Assembly: GCA_013178375.1 (NCBI GenBank)
Contig: JABLXQ010000006.1
Coordinates: 62,001-126,000, forward strand
Length of the DNA: 64,000 nt
Source: Gammaproteobacteria bacterium
GTDB taxonomy: Bacteria > Pseudomonadota > Gammaproteobacteria > Pseudomonadales > Ketobacteraceae
Direction of reading: 5' to 3'
The notes beneath the pieces were generated by a model. That model did not search any database. It had not been told where the DNA came from and was given only the letters and a program-made list of their open reading frames with translations. Both the position numbers and the translations under genes were made by a program. Of this stretch, positions 13,288 to 22,449 are shown piece after piece. Each line of letters opens with the position of its first letter. Position 1 is the stretch's first letter.

Positions 13288-14178
13288 TCAGCTGATGACG
13301 CTCAGCAGCAACCCGGCCCGGTCGCCCACAGGGACGTTGCTGTTGGCAAACAGCAGGGCGCAGCCGCCGTCCGGCGCAAGAATGGTGGTATCGCCGTCCC
13401 GGGCGATCGGGGTGCCGGCGGGGAAAGGCGTAAAGTTCTCACCCTGTTCATCCACCAGAAACCGGAAATCCGGGTGCTGCTTGATGAGATCCAGTGTCAC
13501 CTGATAGACCTGCAGCCGTTCAGGACCGCCAGGTAGGTCGGCGGCACTCAGCAACGGGCGCAGCAATCGCTCGAGAGGGGCGGCGGCCTGGCTGTCGCTG
13601 CCGGCGATGTCGCCGCATTCCAGGGTAAAGCTGGCGAATCCCAGCTGACTGCTGCTGAAGTGGGCAAATGTGTGGGCCGGGGCATTTTGCTGCACCAGGG
13701 CGGTGAAGCCAGCCTGGGCGAGGGTTGCCGGCCAGCGCGGATCATACTGCCGCGCCCCCTGCGGGTCCGCGCAATGGGGGCGCAGCGCGAAGTGAGGATG
13801 GCGCGAAGGCTTGATGGTAGCGTGCAGGTCCAGGTGCCAGCCGGGTCCGTACATCTCGGCAAAGTCCCGGCAATGCTGTTCCAGTGCCACGACCCGCTCA
13901 CCTTCGTACCCAAGCACCCGGTGAGGGGCCCCGAACAACCGGTTCATGTTATGCCGCAGAAAGCGGCGCTTTTCCTCCAGCGCCAGCAGGTTGGCGAAGA
14001 TCACCAGGCAGGGACGTGCCGGCAGCAGGCTGCGGGATTGCAGTTCCGTCAGCAGTTGCTGCAGCACCTGTACCGGGGCCAGTTCGTCACCGTGCACGCC
14101 GCAGGACAGGATCAGGGGCGGGCCTCCCGGCGCACGATTTGCCCGCTTCATGTAGACACCTTCGTCCCAGTGTTCCAT
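13288..14178 (-). CDS. astE: Succinylglutamate desuccinylase (AstE/AspA family)
   Basis: Last AST-pathway step: zinc-dependent hydrolysis of succinylglutamate to succinate and glutamate. The 296-residue protein has the zinc ligands in SCGVHGDELAP (His and Glu) and LDLHATIKPS (His), and the catalytic Glu region FTLECGD. ATG 14178 has GAGGGA nine bases upstream and an in-frame stop just before that. It lies 1.3 kb from astB on the opposite strand, so it must be transcribed separately from astADB. AstE assignment over aspartoacylase rests on the nearby ast genes and on length. Confidence 0.9.
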   Translation of the reverse strand: MEHWDEGVYMKRANRAPGGPPLILSCGVHGDELAPVQVLQQLLTELQSRSLLPARPCLVIFANLLALEEKRRFLRHNMNRLFGAPHRVLGYEGERVVALEQHCRDFAEMYGPGWHLDLHATIKPSRHPHFALRPHCADPQGARQYDPRWPATLAQAGFTALVQQNAPAHTFAHFSSSQLGFASFTLECGDIAGSDSQAAAPLERLLRPLLSAADLPGGPERLQVYQVTLDLIKQHPDFRFLVDEQGENFTPFPAGTPIARDGDTTILAPDGGCALLFANSNVPVGDRAGLLLSVIS

Positions 14179-14393
14179 CGCATTTATCCCTCAGGCAGTG
14201 GCAGCCTTGATTGTAGGACAGTCGCTGGCCCTGTTGTTGCTTTTGGTTATCTCCAGAAGCCTGGACTGAATGCTTTGTTATGGGTGGGAAAGCCCACGTC
14301 AAAAAAGGTCTGGGTCAATAGAAGCGATCAAAAATTGAGCTACAGTTAACACATTCCTATCGTAGTCCGCTGTAGGTGGAATTGAGGCGTTCG

Positions 14394-16229
14394 ATGAAGT
14401 TGCGTTATCTGGTGTTGGCCGGTGCTTTGGCCCAGGCAGGCCTGGTTCATGGTATGGGGCTTGGCGAGCTGGAGCTGCAATCCTATCTGGGGAACCCGCT
14501 GCAGGCGGACCTGCGGATAGTGGGGCCGGGCCAGTTCGATCAGGACGACATCCAGGTCCGGATTGCCCGTCCCGAGGTGTATGAGCGTTTTGGCGCCCGC
14601 TTCGAAGCCTTTCACAACCAAATCGATTTCACGGTACAGCCGTCCCCCGGTGGCAGTATTCGCGTGCAGGCCAACAGCAAGGGCAGTGTGCAGGAACCCT
14701 TCCTCGATATCGTGGTGGAACTGAGCTGGCCCCAGGGCACCACCTACCGCCGCTACAGCCTGCTGGTGGACCCGCCGGCCTACGCTGCCCGCTGGCAAAA
14801 GACAGCGCCGGCAGCCCGTCCGCTGGAGGCAGACGCCATTGCCCTGGCACAGCCACCCGCGCCCACCCGCGCAACCTCTGGCCGTCCCAAGCCGGTGCAG
14901 ACTCGCCGGCCTGATCCTGCTCCGGGCCGTGTCGATCACACCCGCCCCTACGTGGTGCAGGCCGGAGATTCCCTCTGGAAAATTGCCCGGCGCCTGCAGT
15001 CCGGTTCCGGCACCTCCATTCCGGCCCTGATGGACCAACTGCTGGCGGCCAATCCCCGCGCCTTTATCAACGGCGATCCTGCCCGGCTGCGGCAGGGGGT
15101 AACCCTGTATCTGCCAGCGGAAGGGGCCGCCATTGCCGAAAACGTCCCCCGCCAGCCTGCGGCAACCGCAAAGACTGATGCCGACGCTACTGCGTCGACC
15201 GGGCGGGCACCGGTGGTGGCCGCATCAGTCCCTGAAACAAGTGGGCAGGTGCTCGACATCCAGGCCGAACTGGCCTCGACACAACAGGCCGGCAAGGCGG
15301 CCGTGCCGGAAACGCTCGACGAAATCCGCGCGGCGCTGGCCCAGCTGGAGCGCGAGAAAGCCGAGCTGCGCCAGTTCCAGGCCCAGGTCAAACAGGACAT
15401 GGTGCAAGTACTGGAGCAGCGCATTGCCGTCACCCAGGCGCTGCAGCAGGCAGAACAAAGCAAGCGCGGACTGGAACCGTCCGTCGAGACCGCGTCGGCA
15501 AGCCCTGCCTCCACCCTATCTGCACCGGAAGTCGCGCCCGCCGCAACCGACGTCACCCCGCCGGTCACACTGTCCACCCTGCTGGCTCCGCGCAAAGCCG
15601 CGCCACCCCGCCTGGAGACGGCCACGATGACCGCCCAGGACCTGCTGCAGCCGGAGCCGGCCCTGTCCAATCTGCTGGTGTCCCGTTCCGGCCCCAATCT
15701 CTGGTATCTGGTGGCCATGTTGCCGCTGGGTCTGTTGGTGGTGTTGCTGGGAATGCGCTCACAGCGTGTGCACAAGATCCGGCAGTCGGAAGTGCTGAAG
15801 GACGAGGAGTTGTACGAACTGGTGTTCGGCTCCCGCCGCGACCGCAGCCGCACGGATTCCCCCGACCAGGTCCGCAAGGCGCTGGAACAGATTCGCGAAA
15901 AGGCCGGTCATGCCGAGCAGCCGGTGGTGGCTCCCGCTACCGGGATGGACAGCCCCGACCAGGGTGTCAGTCGCGATGAACTCAAGCAGATGATCGACCT
16001 GTACATGCTGTACAGCCAGTATCAAAAAGCACAGAACGTGATTCTTACTGAAATATCCAAGCGTCCGGCCCGTACCGACCTGCGTCTGTATCTGATGCAG
16101 GTGTATGCCGCCATGAACGACTGGAAAGCCTTTGACGATCAGCTGGAAGTGCTGCGGCGCATGGGTAATCCGCAGTTGCTGGAGGAGGCGCTGAAACTGC
16201 GCAACAGCGCGCAACCGATGCAGAACTGA
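14394..16229 (+). CDS. fimV: FimV-like LysM protein
   Basis: Inner-membrane peptidoglycan-binding protein of the FimV family, which in Pseudomonas promotes assembly of the type IV pilus secretin and polar cAMP signalling. Order: signal peptide (residues 1-18), FimV N-terminal domain (GLGELELQSYLGNPLQADLRI), periplasmic LysM at about residues 185-240 (YVVQAGDSLWKIARRL), a Glu/Gln-rich coiled coil (about 300-360), one transmembrane helix near 435-450 (LWYLVAMLPLGLLVVLLGM), and a C-terminal FimV/TPR-type cytoplasmic domain (ELKQMIDLYMLYSQYQKAQ). At 611 residues it is shorter than Pseudomonas FimV. ATG 14394 is preferred (TTGAGGCG upstream); the frame opens at GTG 14376. Confidence 0.88.
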   Translation: MKLRYLVLAGALAQAGLVHGMGLGELELQSYLGNPLQADLRIVGPGQFDQDDIQVRIARPEVYERFGARFEAFHNQIDFTVQPSPGGSIRVQANSKGSVQEPFLDIVVELSWPQGTTYRRYSLLVDPPAYAARWQKTAPAARPLEADAIALAQPPAPTRATSGRPKPVQTRRPDPAPGRVDHTRPYVVQAGDSLWKIARRLQSGSGTSIPALMDQLLAANPRAFINGDPARLRQGVTLYLPAEGAAIAENVPRQPAATAKTDADATASTGRAPVVAASVPETSGQVLDIQAELASTQQAGKAAVPETLDEIRAALAQLEREKAELRQFQAQVKQDMVQVLEQRIAVTQALQQAEQSKRGLEPSVETASASPASTLSAPEVAPAATDVTPPVTLSTLLAPRKAAPPRLETATMTAQDLLQPEPALSNLLVSRSGPNLWYLVAMLPLGLLVVLLGMRSQRVHKIRQSEVLKDEELYELVFGSRRDRSRTDSPDQVRKALEQIREKAGHAEQPVVAPATGMDSPDQGVSRDELKQMIDLYMLYSQYQKAQNVILTEISKRPARTDLRLYLMQVYAAMNDWKAFDDQLEVLRRMGNPQLLEEALKLRNSAQPMQN

Positions 16230-16268
16230 AAATGCAGTGCTGACAGGCGGCCAGCGAATTCCCTGGTC

Positions 16269-16304
16269 AAAAAAAAGCCCCGTGATGATCACGGGGCTTT
16301 TTTT
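16269..16304. terminator. Bidirectional rho-independent terminator
   Basis: Perfect nine-pair stem GCCCCGTGA/TCACGGGGC (16277-16297) with a three-base loop, flanked by an A-run on the left and a T-run on the right. It can serve both the rightward fimV gene and the leftward oxygenase gene, which converge here. Confidence 0.95.
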
Positions 16305-16324
16305 CTGCGTGGAGCCTGGCGGGC

Positions 16325-18082
16325 TTACTTGCGAACTTTCAGCTCAAACCACTCGTTCTCTTCATCCCAGGGGAAGAAGCCGTTTTCCACCTTGGCCAGA
16401 CGGGTCGACAGTTCCGGCATGTGGCGGAGCAGTACGCGGGTAAACGTGACGTTGTCGATCCAGTCCAGACCTTGCTGGGTGTAGATTTCAGCGCGGTAGT
16501 CATCGGTAAAGAAGCGATCAGCCAGCAGACGGCGTGACGCCATTGCGATGAAGATCTGGAACGAGGTTTCACCGAAGCCGTAACCAGGCGGACGGTAGCC
16601 TTCCGCGTAGGAACCGATCATCACGTCGATGGCTTCGATATCGTTGTTGTAGATCTGGCGCAGCTTCTCTGCCATCGCAGTGTTGGGCGTAATGTCGGTG
16701 AAATCCTTGATCGGGTTCAGGCCGATCTGGCGACGGAATTCGTTGTAGCGCGGGATGCCACGCTCACGGTCACGGATAATGTCAACCGCGCCCAGATCCG
16801 TCATGGCCACACCCGGTTCGCGGGTGAAGTTCTGCAGCATCTGCGGGTAGTTGTTCAGCTCCAGCAGACCCGGGTGCGTGCGGCCGAAGGAGTAGAACAG
16901 GTTGGTCAGGCCATGCTGGCTGGTCAGCTGCGCTGCCCCTGCAAAGGAATGGGCCTGCAGCAAGCTGTTGCCCACCACTGCGTCGCTGGCGTAGTTGCGC
17001 ACTTCAAGACTGTCACGCAGCAGCGGGTGCATGCGATAAACAGCGGTGAATTCCTCGGTCAGGCTGAACGGAACGTTGGCCAGATCCTTGTCGCCGCCCA
17101 TGATGCCGTCAGTGGCGGGATCGCCCAGCCGGGGTACCCACATCGGCAGCAGGCCGCGCCAGTTGGCGAACATGGCTTCACGCAGGGTGAAGTTTTTCAG
17201 GATCGCCGGAGTCCAGTCCACGGTGTGGATCTTGGCCATTTCAGCGGAGTTGATCAGGCGCGCAGTCTGGAACAGGCGCTCGTCGGTCCAGTTCGGATAG
17301 CTCTGCTTCAGCATGTCGGCGATGGCGTTGTGTTCTTTCACGAACAGCGTGTGCAACATTTCCAGACCCACCCACCAGTTCTTGTTGAAACCGGTGATCG
17401 GCAGACCCGATTGCGCATCCATCGGCAGGCGACCGTTCACCAGGATCATCTTGCCGTCCTGGAAGGTGCGCAGCTCGTTCTGTTTGGCCTGGTTGCTGCC
17501 GTAAATCTGCGAGCCATCCCACCATGCGGTGTTTTCGTTCAGGAAAGAGGCAGGGCGGCCATCGCTGGGATTCTTGGTGGGATCAGCCGGCGTGCGACCG
17601 ATCGGCATGGTGCCATCGCCACTGTTGTGGGTGTCGTCGCCATCCACCGGCACGGCGATCGGATCACTGTGATCGCGGTTACCGTGTTCGAACCAGTCGT
17701 GAATCATGAACTGAATCCATGACGCCGCCAGGTAGTTCAGGAACGGCACTTCGCGGATGCCGTCGGTGCGAGTCAGCAGCTCTTTGCTGACGTCGCGCGG
17801 ATTGGGGTTGAGCAGGTTATCAGTGTCCTGCCAGCTGTAATCCGGCTGGATATTGCGTCCCATGCGCATGCCCGCCATGCCCATCGCAGGCAGATCCAGA
17901 TCGTTACAGCGGCCATCGGCGCTGCGGTAGATCATGTCGCTGGGGGCGCAAGTCACGGTTGGCCATTCACCGGTGGCGTAGGTGTCGAACAAATTGTTCT
18001 CGAACAGCTCGCAGCGAATGCTGGCCAGCGTTAACAATCCAATAAGTGGACCAAAAATCCACCATTTAGCGTATACACTCAT
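16325..18082 (-). CDS. Alpha-dioxygenase-like haem fatty-acid oxygenase (cyclooxygenase/peroxidase superfamily)
   Basis: Haem oxygenase of 585 residues, most like plant alpha-dioxygenases, which turn fatty acids into 2-hydroperoxy acids that decay to chain-shortened aldehydes. Seen: N-terminal signal or membrane anchor (residues 6-20), distal-haem segment WIQFMIHDWFEH (His128), LFVKEHNAIADML, ARLINSAEMAKIHTVDW, and SLTEEFTAVYRMHPLLRD with the radical-forming Tyr349 and proximal His352 in the Tyr-x-x-His arrangement of oxygenases. The C-terminal RFFTDDYRAEIYTQQGLDW also recalls alpha-dioxygenase. ATG 18082 is chosen for its GTGGAG ribosome site; the frame opens at 18136. It has promoter copy B. 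The signal or anchor suggests action at the membrane or periplasm. Substrate is not known. Confidence 0.85.
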   Translation of the reverse strand: MSVYAKWWIFGPLIGLLTLASIRCELFENNLFDTYATGEWPTVTCAPSDMIYRSADGRCNDLDLPAMGMAGMRMGRNIQPDYSWQDTDNLLNPNPRDVSKELLTRTDGIREVPFLNYLAASWIQFMIHDWFEHGNRDHSDPIAVPVDGDDTHNSGDGTMPIGRTPADPTKNPSDGRPASFLNENTAWWDGSQIYGSNQAKQNELRTFQDGKMILVNGRLPMDAQSGLPITGFNKNWWVGLEMLHTLFVKEHNAIADMLKQSYPNWTDERLFQTARLINSAEMAKIHTVDWTPAILKNFTLREAMFANWRGLLPMWVPRLGDPATDGIMGGDKDLANVPFSLTEEFTAVYRMHPLLRDSLEVRNYASDAVVGNSLLQAHSFAGAAQLTSQHGLTNLFYSFGRTHPGLLELNNYPQMLQNFTREPGVAMTDLGAVDIIRDRERGIPRYNEFRRQIGLNPIKDFTDITPNTAMAEKLRQIYNNDIEAIDVMIGSYAEGYRPPGYGFGETSFQIFIAMASRRLLADRFFTDDYRAEIYTQQGLDWIDNVTFTRVLLRHMPELSTRLAKVENGFFPWDEENEWFELKVRK

Positions 18083-18160
18083 AGTTGCTCCACTCAGGTT
18101 TTTTATAATTATTGAAACGCATTGCCAGAGAATCACGTAAACGTGGTCTCAATCCGCTAG

Positions 18161-18205
18161 AGCATAATGAGTTGGAATAGTGGCATCGCCGTACATAGGT
18201 AGGGG
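18161..18205 (-). promoter_or_regulatory. Shared regulon promoter, copy B (upstream of the alpha-dioxygenase-like gene)
   Basis: Leftward strand: box CCCCTACCTATGTACGG at 18205-18189, 22 bases, then TATGCT at 18166-18161; start codon 79 bases downstream, the same as for copy A. On the far side of the box is a G-rich tract (18201-18232 on the plus strand) with several runs of three to five G, able in principle to form a quadruplex or to hold further activator half-sites. Confidence 0.78.
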
Positions 18206-18245
18206 TGAGCAAGGGAGGGGGAGGGAGGGGGAGCGAGCCGCGAGA

Positions 18246-18267
18246 CAACACAATTGGACTTGTGTTG
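18246..18267. repeat. Perfect 8-bp inverted repeat in the 18083-18555 intergenic region
   Basis: CAACACAA (18246-18253) and TTGTGTTG (18260-18267) around a six-base loop. No T-run follows, so a terminator is unlikely; an operator for the divergent pair is possible. The remaining bases up to 18555 are AT-richer than the surroundings, probably carry the promoter of the LuxR-type gene, and show no coding potential I can support. Confidence 0.5.
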
Positions 18268-18555
18268 CCCTAGAAAAAATGGTGTGCTGTGAACGCGTTT
18301 TGCCAGCTGGGAATTTATTGCAGTGCGGGTCGTGGCAAGGGCAGGGATTGCAACTGACAACACGGCAATCGCTGATAAAAAGTGACTCCGCGCACAAATC
18401 CTGACAATAAAATAAAACTTCAAATAAATAGTGTCGGGATTAAATCAAACGTCTTAAGCGTTGGCAATAGCTCCTGGTTTCATTTTTAGACCTTTTTCGG
18501 GACGAAAGGGAAGACCGCACAGAATAACAATAATCGTCAGCGCGAAATCGGGATC

Positions 18556-20886
18556 ATGAATACCATCAAGAAGTCACTGTGGATTGGCATGGATGATTCG
18601 GCACCGGTGTTGTCTGCCCGCGCCGGTCAGGCCGGGCGGCACTCACCGCACGATGCATGGGTCGCGGAACTGGGGTGGTCGCAGCAGCGGTTAACCCTGG
18701 TCTGCGCGCCACCGGGCTCCGGCAAAAGCCGGCTACTGGGCGAGTTGCAATTCATGTTGTCTGACAACTCGACAGCGATGGATTGTATCCGCATCGATCT
18801 GGCGGACGGCGGTGATGCCGCAGTTTCCCTCACTCAGATCGCGCAGCAACTCACGGCACTCACCCCTTCCCCCCGCGAAAAATTCAGGCAGCAAAGTCTG
18901 AGCGCGCCTGCGCTGGTATCGGCCATCAGCCGCCAGTTGCCCGGGTGCGCCAGGCCGCTGCGGATTTTTGTCGATGGTCTGGTGGCCGGGCGTGATGACA
19001 GCCTGTTGCACTGGTTGCTGCAGCCGGGCCTTTCGCAGGCTGCGGATGTGCGCTGGTTTGTCGCGATGGACGGAATGCCGGACGCGGCGCTGGCGGCATT
19101 GCTGTCTGCTGCGCAGATAAGACTGGTGGATGCCGCCGAGTTGATGCTCGCTACCGGTTCGCTGCCGTCGTTGGGCAGCCCTCTCTCATTCGCCTGGCTG
19201 GTGGATTCAATGCGACTGCCGTCCTCGTTGCGGACGCCGGCGGCTCTGACGCTGGCCGGGCGTTTGTGCCGGCGCTGGATGCAGCAACACGATGCCCGCG
19301 CGGTACTGCAATTGCTGGCGCCGGTGCCGGCAGAAGAATCCCTTTCCCACGCCAATACCGTATTGCCCCTGCTGTGGGCGCTGATCATCGAGCTGCGACT
19401 GGATGAGGCTGCGGAACTGCTGCAGAAAATCCGGCCGGAGGCGTTGCTGCAGGATCCGTCCCTGCCGTTTGCGGAAATCGACAACACACTGGAAGCCTGC
19501 AGCCTGTTGATCCGGCTGTCCGGCGACGAGTCCCTGGCGGCCGGGCAACGCACGACGTTGCTGGGCAGAATCACCGAGAAAACCTCCCCGTTGCAGACCG
19601 AATTGCTCAACCGCCATGCGGCGCTGCTGTACGCCGGTGGCCACATACCGCTGGCCAAGGCCGTGGCGCGGCGCAGCCTGCATATAGCGCAGCAACAGGA
19701 CGATGTGATTCAGCTGCAGTTGTCCCGCACGCAAATGCTGTTGTGTGATTTCGTGCAGGGTCATCTCGATGCCGTGGTGGAAGAAGTTGAACAGGATGCA
19801 GCGCTGTTGTACCGGCGCCTGTGCGCACTGGAGCCGGGCACGACCGATCCGGCGCTGGATCTTGCCATTGCCATCAACGATTGCACCCGTGCCTATCTGT
19901 TTTATGAGTGCGGCCGGGTGACGGATGCCGAGCCTCTGCTGGCGCCGGCGCTGGCCCGTATTGCACCGTGCCATTTCTCGCTGCCGCTGACACTGGCCAC
20001 CATCACGCGGGCCCGGATTCTGTTGCGGTCCGGTCAGCCGCTGGCGGCGGAGCAGATGCTGGAGCAACTGGACGAAATGGTGGAGATCCAGCGCAACCGC
20101 AGGCTGCGTGCATTCGTGTGTTTTGAAAAAATGTGCCAGCGCCTGGCCGCCGGTGTCCGTGCCGATGACCTGATTGCACGCTACGAACTGGATGCACAAC
20201 CGGTGCACGTGGAAACCCTGTTTCGCGATCAGTTCCAGGAAGAACATTTGTTCTGGCTCAAGAGCCGGCTCGTTGCGCTGTTGATGAATGGGGATTTTGC
20301 AACCGCGTCGGAATATGCGCTGAAAGGTGTGATCAAAAGCCTGAATATCGGCTCATTCCGTCACCTGGCCACTTTTTATCTGTTCAAGGCGCTGAGTGAA
20401 TTCCGCCTCGGCCGCTATCAGGACGCCAAGGCCACCGGCAACCGCGCGCTGGATTTGTGCTGGCAGCACGGGTACCGCCAGTTGCTGGTGGATCAGGCCC
20501 GTACCATGCAGGATTTATGGCAGCAGTTGCAACGGCAGGGTGAGATGTCGTCGTTGCCGGACGCGGACTTTCTGCGTGGGTTGCTGACCCGCGCTGAGCC
20601 GGGCCGGGTTACTCAGCGGGTGCCCGGCGCAGTGCTGCAGGCGCGCGATATCGGTGCGGAGTTGCGTCGTGATCTGGGGCTGACCGACAAGGAAGTGGAA
20701 ATTCTCACGCTGCTGGCGGAAGGCTTGTGCAACAAGAAAATCGGCAGTCGCGCCAGTATCGCGTTGACCACGGTGAAATGGCATTTGCAGAACATCTTCA
20801 GCAAGCTGGATGTGCGTAATCGTACCGAGGCCGTGCTGAAGGCGCAGGATCTGGGGCTGCTGGAAAACGCAGGCCTTGCGCGCTGA
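18556..20886 (+). CDS. LuxR-family transcriptional regulator, MalT/AlkS-like STAND ATPase
   Basis: Large activator of 776 residues. The N-terminal ATPase domain has Walker A APPGSGKS (about residues 53-60); the middle is a long helical, TPR-like sensor region (about 350-650); the C terminus is a LuxR helix-turn-helix, LTDKEVEILTLLAEGLCNKKIG...TTVKWHLQNIFSKLDVRNRTEAV (about 710-770). MalT-type proteins bind an inducer and ATP, oligomerise and activate promoters from sites near -35. It is divergent from the alpha-dioxygenase-like gene and shares its upstream region, making it a leading candidate regulator of the five box-bearing promoters. The inducer cannot be read from sequence. Confidence 0.88.
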   Translation: MNTIKKSLWIGMDDSAPVLSARAGQAGRHSPHDAWVAELGWSQQRLTLVCAPPGSGKSRLLGELQFMLSDNSTAMDCIRIDLADGGDAAVSLTQIAQQLTALTPSPREKFRQQSLSAPALVSAISRQLPGCARPLRIFVDGLVAGRDDSLLHWLLQPGLSQAADVRWFVAMDGMPDAALAALLSAAQIRLVDAAELMLATGSLPSLGSPLSFAWLVDSMRLPSSLRTPAALTLAGRLCRRWMQQHDARAVLQLLAPVPAEESLSHANTVLPLLWALIIELRLDEAAELLQKIRPEALLQDPSLPFAEIDNTLEACSLLIRLSGDESLAAGQRTTLLGRITEKTSPLQTELLNRHAALLYAGGHIPLAKAVARRSLHIAQQQDDVIQLQLSRTQMLLCDFVQGHLDAVVEEVEQDAALLYRRLCALEPGTTDPALDLAIAINDCTRAYLFYECGRVTDAEPLLAPALARIAPCHFSLPLTLATITRARILLRSGQPLAAEQMLEQLDEMVEIQRNRRLRAFVCFEKMCQRLAAGVRADDLIARYELDAQPVHVETLFRDQFQEEHLFWLKSRLVALLMNGDFATASEYALKGVIKSLNIGSFRHLATFYLFKALSEFRLGRYQDAKATGNRALDLCWQHGYRQLLVDQARTMQDLWQQLQRQGEMSSLPDADFLRGLLTRAEPGRVTQRVPGAVLQARDIGAELRRDLGLTDKEVEILTLLAEGLCNKKIGSRASIALTTVKWHLQNIFSKLDVRNRTEAVLKAQDLGLLENAGLAR

Positions 20887-20935
20887 GCACCGGGCAGTGA
20901 TTGGATTCTTCTGAAAATCGGCGGGACTGAAATGC

Positions 20936-20971
20936 AAAAGGCCGGCACCGGTGAAGGTGTCGGCCTTTTTT
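20936..20971. terminator. Bidirectional rho-independent terminator
   Basis: Ten-pair stem GGCCGGCACC/GGTGTCGGCC (20940-20965, one G-T pair) with a six-base loop, a short A-run on the left and a six-base T-run on the right. It separates the convergent LuxR-type and lipoprotein genes. Confidence 0.93.
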
Positions 20972-20996
20972 GGATTCACCAGGAATCCTGCGGTGA

Positions 20997-21770
20997 TCAG
21001 GGCTTCTCGAAGGAGAAGTTGCCGGTGATCGGTGTGCCGTTCGGCATGGTGGCGCTGAAATTACCCTTCAGCCATACGGTGGTGTCGTCGGTGATGGTAA
21101 GGGTGCCTTTATCGAAACTCATTTCAGTGCGGTTCAGCGGGGTTTTCAGGCCCTCGCCCTGCAGGCGCAGAGTGGCTTCGCCCACCGCCGGTGTGCTGGA
21201 CAGCTTGTAGGTGCCCTTGCCCAAGTTGCCGATCACCAGGATGTCGAACAGCAGCGGTTTGCCGTTATACAGGGTGGTGGCGGAATAGTTGTCCTGGGTT
21301 GCCACGCCCAGCACGCGGGCATCGGACGATTGCACACACAGGTCGGTGAAGTTCTGGGTGCCCAACTGGGTGGCGGACAGTTGCAGTGTACCCATGTCGA
21401 ACTTGGCGGTGGTGGCCATCTTGGTGGCTTTCGAAGTACCCAGATCGTTCTTCGCGGTCATGGTGTCATTGTTGACGATTTTCATGGTGCCCACGGGCAG
21501 TCCATCAATACCGGCAGCGGTCTTCTGCAATTTCACCTGGTCGCGGTTGTCGCAGGCGACCATGTTCAGCCCACTGGCAGATTCCGTAATATGAAAACTT
21601 ACGTTGGATTCAGCCGTCAGGCTGTTCTGGGCGGTGGTCAGTTGCATGCGCCACAAACCGGTCAGATTGGCGCTGTTGGTGGTGGAGCGGCGGGTTTCGC
21701 CACCGCCGCCGCAGCCGGTCAGCAGGAGGGTGGGAAGCAGCATGGCGGCAACGAGTTTGTAACGCATCAT
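20997..21770 (-). CDS. Lipoprotein of unknown function
   Basis: Secreted lipoprotein of 257 residues: signal peptide ending in the lipobox LTGC followed by GGGG, then a mostly beta-strand-rich body with no motif I recognise (NLTGLWRMQLTT opens it, NGTPITGNFSFEKP closes it). Adjacent ATG codons at 21770 and 21767 are both usable, with AGGGTATTAG upstream. The frame is open further upstream but without a signal peptide. Its promoter carries copy C of the shared box, so it is expected to be expressed with the haem oxygenases; it may be a binding protein or accessory factor for them (inference only). Confidence 0.75.
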   Translation of the reverse strand: MMRYKLVAAMLLPTLLLTGCGGGGETRRSTTNSANLTGLWRMQLTTAQNSLTAESNVSFHITESASGLNMVACDNRDQVKLQKTAAGIDGLPVGTMKIVNNDTMTAKNDLGTSKATKMATTAKFDMGTLQLSATQLGTQNFTDLCVQSSDARVLGVATQDNYSATTLYNGKPLLFDILVIGNLGKGTYKLSSTPAVGEATLRLQGEGLKTPLNRTEMSFDKGTLTITDDTTVWLKGNFSATMPNGTPITGNFSFEKP

Positions 21771-21877
21771 AGGACTAATACCCTTATCTGGAATTTCCGG
21801 TTTGTTGTTTTTATTGTCATTGCCGGCATGGCTGGCCCCGGGCAATGGTTTCGCGATTGAACGTCTACGGTCACGAC

Positions 21878-21922
21878 ATTAAACCCGATCGCCGGAAGCT
21901 CAGCACCATACAAAGGTAGGGG
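21878..21922 (-). promoter_or_regulatory. Shared regulon promoter, copy C (upstream of unknown lipoprotein)
   Basis: Leftward strand: box CCCCTACCTTTGTATGG at 21922-21906, 22 bases, then TTTAAT at 21883-21878. The box differs from copy B at only two of 17 positions. As at copy B, a G-rich tract (plus strand 21916-21940) continues on the upstream side. Confidence 0.78.
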
Positions 21923-21988
21923 AGGGTGGAGGGGGTGGGCCGGTGCCGACGGCTGGCACGCCGCCGGCACCGGGGATGGTGCGGGCTT

Positions 21989-22366
21989 TCAGTCGGCCGC
22001 GCGGCCGAGGACGGGGCCACGCACGCTTTCGGCGATGGCAGCGGCTTCGGCGATCAGGTCGGCGGGGACACCCAGTTCGGTCAGGGTGGCGCCCAGGTTT
22101 TCCATCACCGCATCGTAGTGGCTGTCGTTCAGCCCCTTCTCGCTCACCAGTTTGCGGTGGGCGACTTCCATGCCGCGGCCGGAGTAGTTGGCCGGGCCGC
22201 CGAAGGCGAAGGTGAAGAAACCCTTCTGCATGCGGTGCTGCTTGGCCATGTCCACGCCTTCAAAGAAATGGCTGATGCGTTTGTCAGCCAGCACTTTCAC
22301 ATAGAACAGGTCAACGGCGGCGTTGACGGCCGCGTCGCCGCCGATGCGTTCGTACAGTGATGTCAT
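21989..22366 (-). CDS. glbN: Truncated haemoglobin, group I
   Basis: Small haem protein of 125 residues. It begins SLYERIGGDAAVNAAVDLFYVKVLADKRISHFF, with the Phe-Tyr pair at the B9/B10 position typical of group I, and has proximal-histidine segment AHRKLVSEKGLNDSHY. Group I truncated globins bind O2 or NO and detoxify or deliver them. The gene is monocistronic, leftward, with promoter copy D about 85 bases upstream. In this context it may supply O2 to, or scavenge reactive species from, the neighbouring oxygenases; that is inference. No signal peptide is visible, so it is cytoplasmic. Confidence 0.92.
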   Translation of the reverse strand: MTSLYERIGGDAAVNAAVDLFYVKVLADKRISHFFEGVDMAKQHRMQKGFFTFAFGGPANYSGRGMEVAHRKLVSEKGLNDSHYDAVMENLGATLTELGVPADLIAEAAAIAESVRGPVLGRAAD

Positions 22367-22449
22367 GTTGATTCCCCTCTACAGGATAAGGATGCCCAGG
22401 CGGGCAGGATTGGTCTGAAGTTGGGTGCCAGGCGGACACCCATGTCGTC

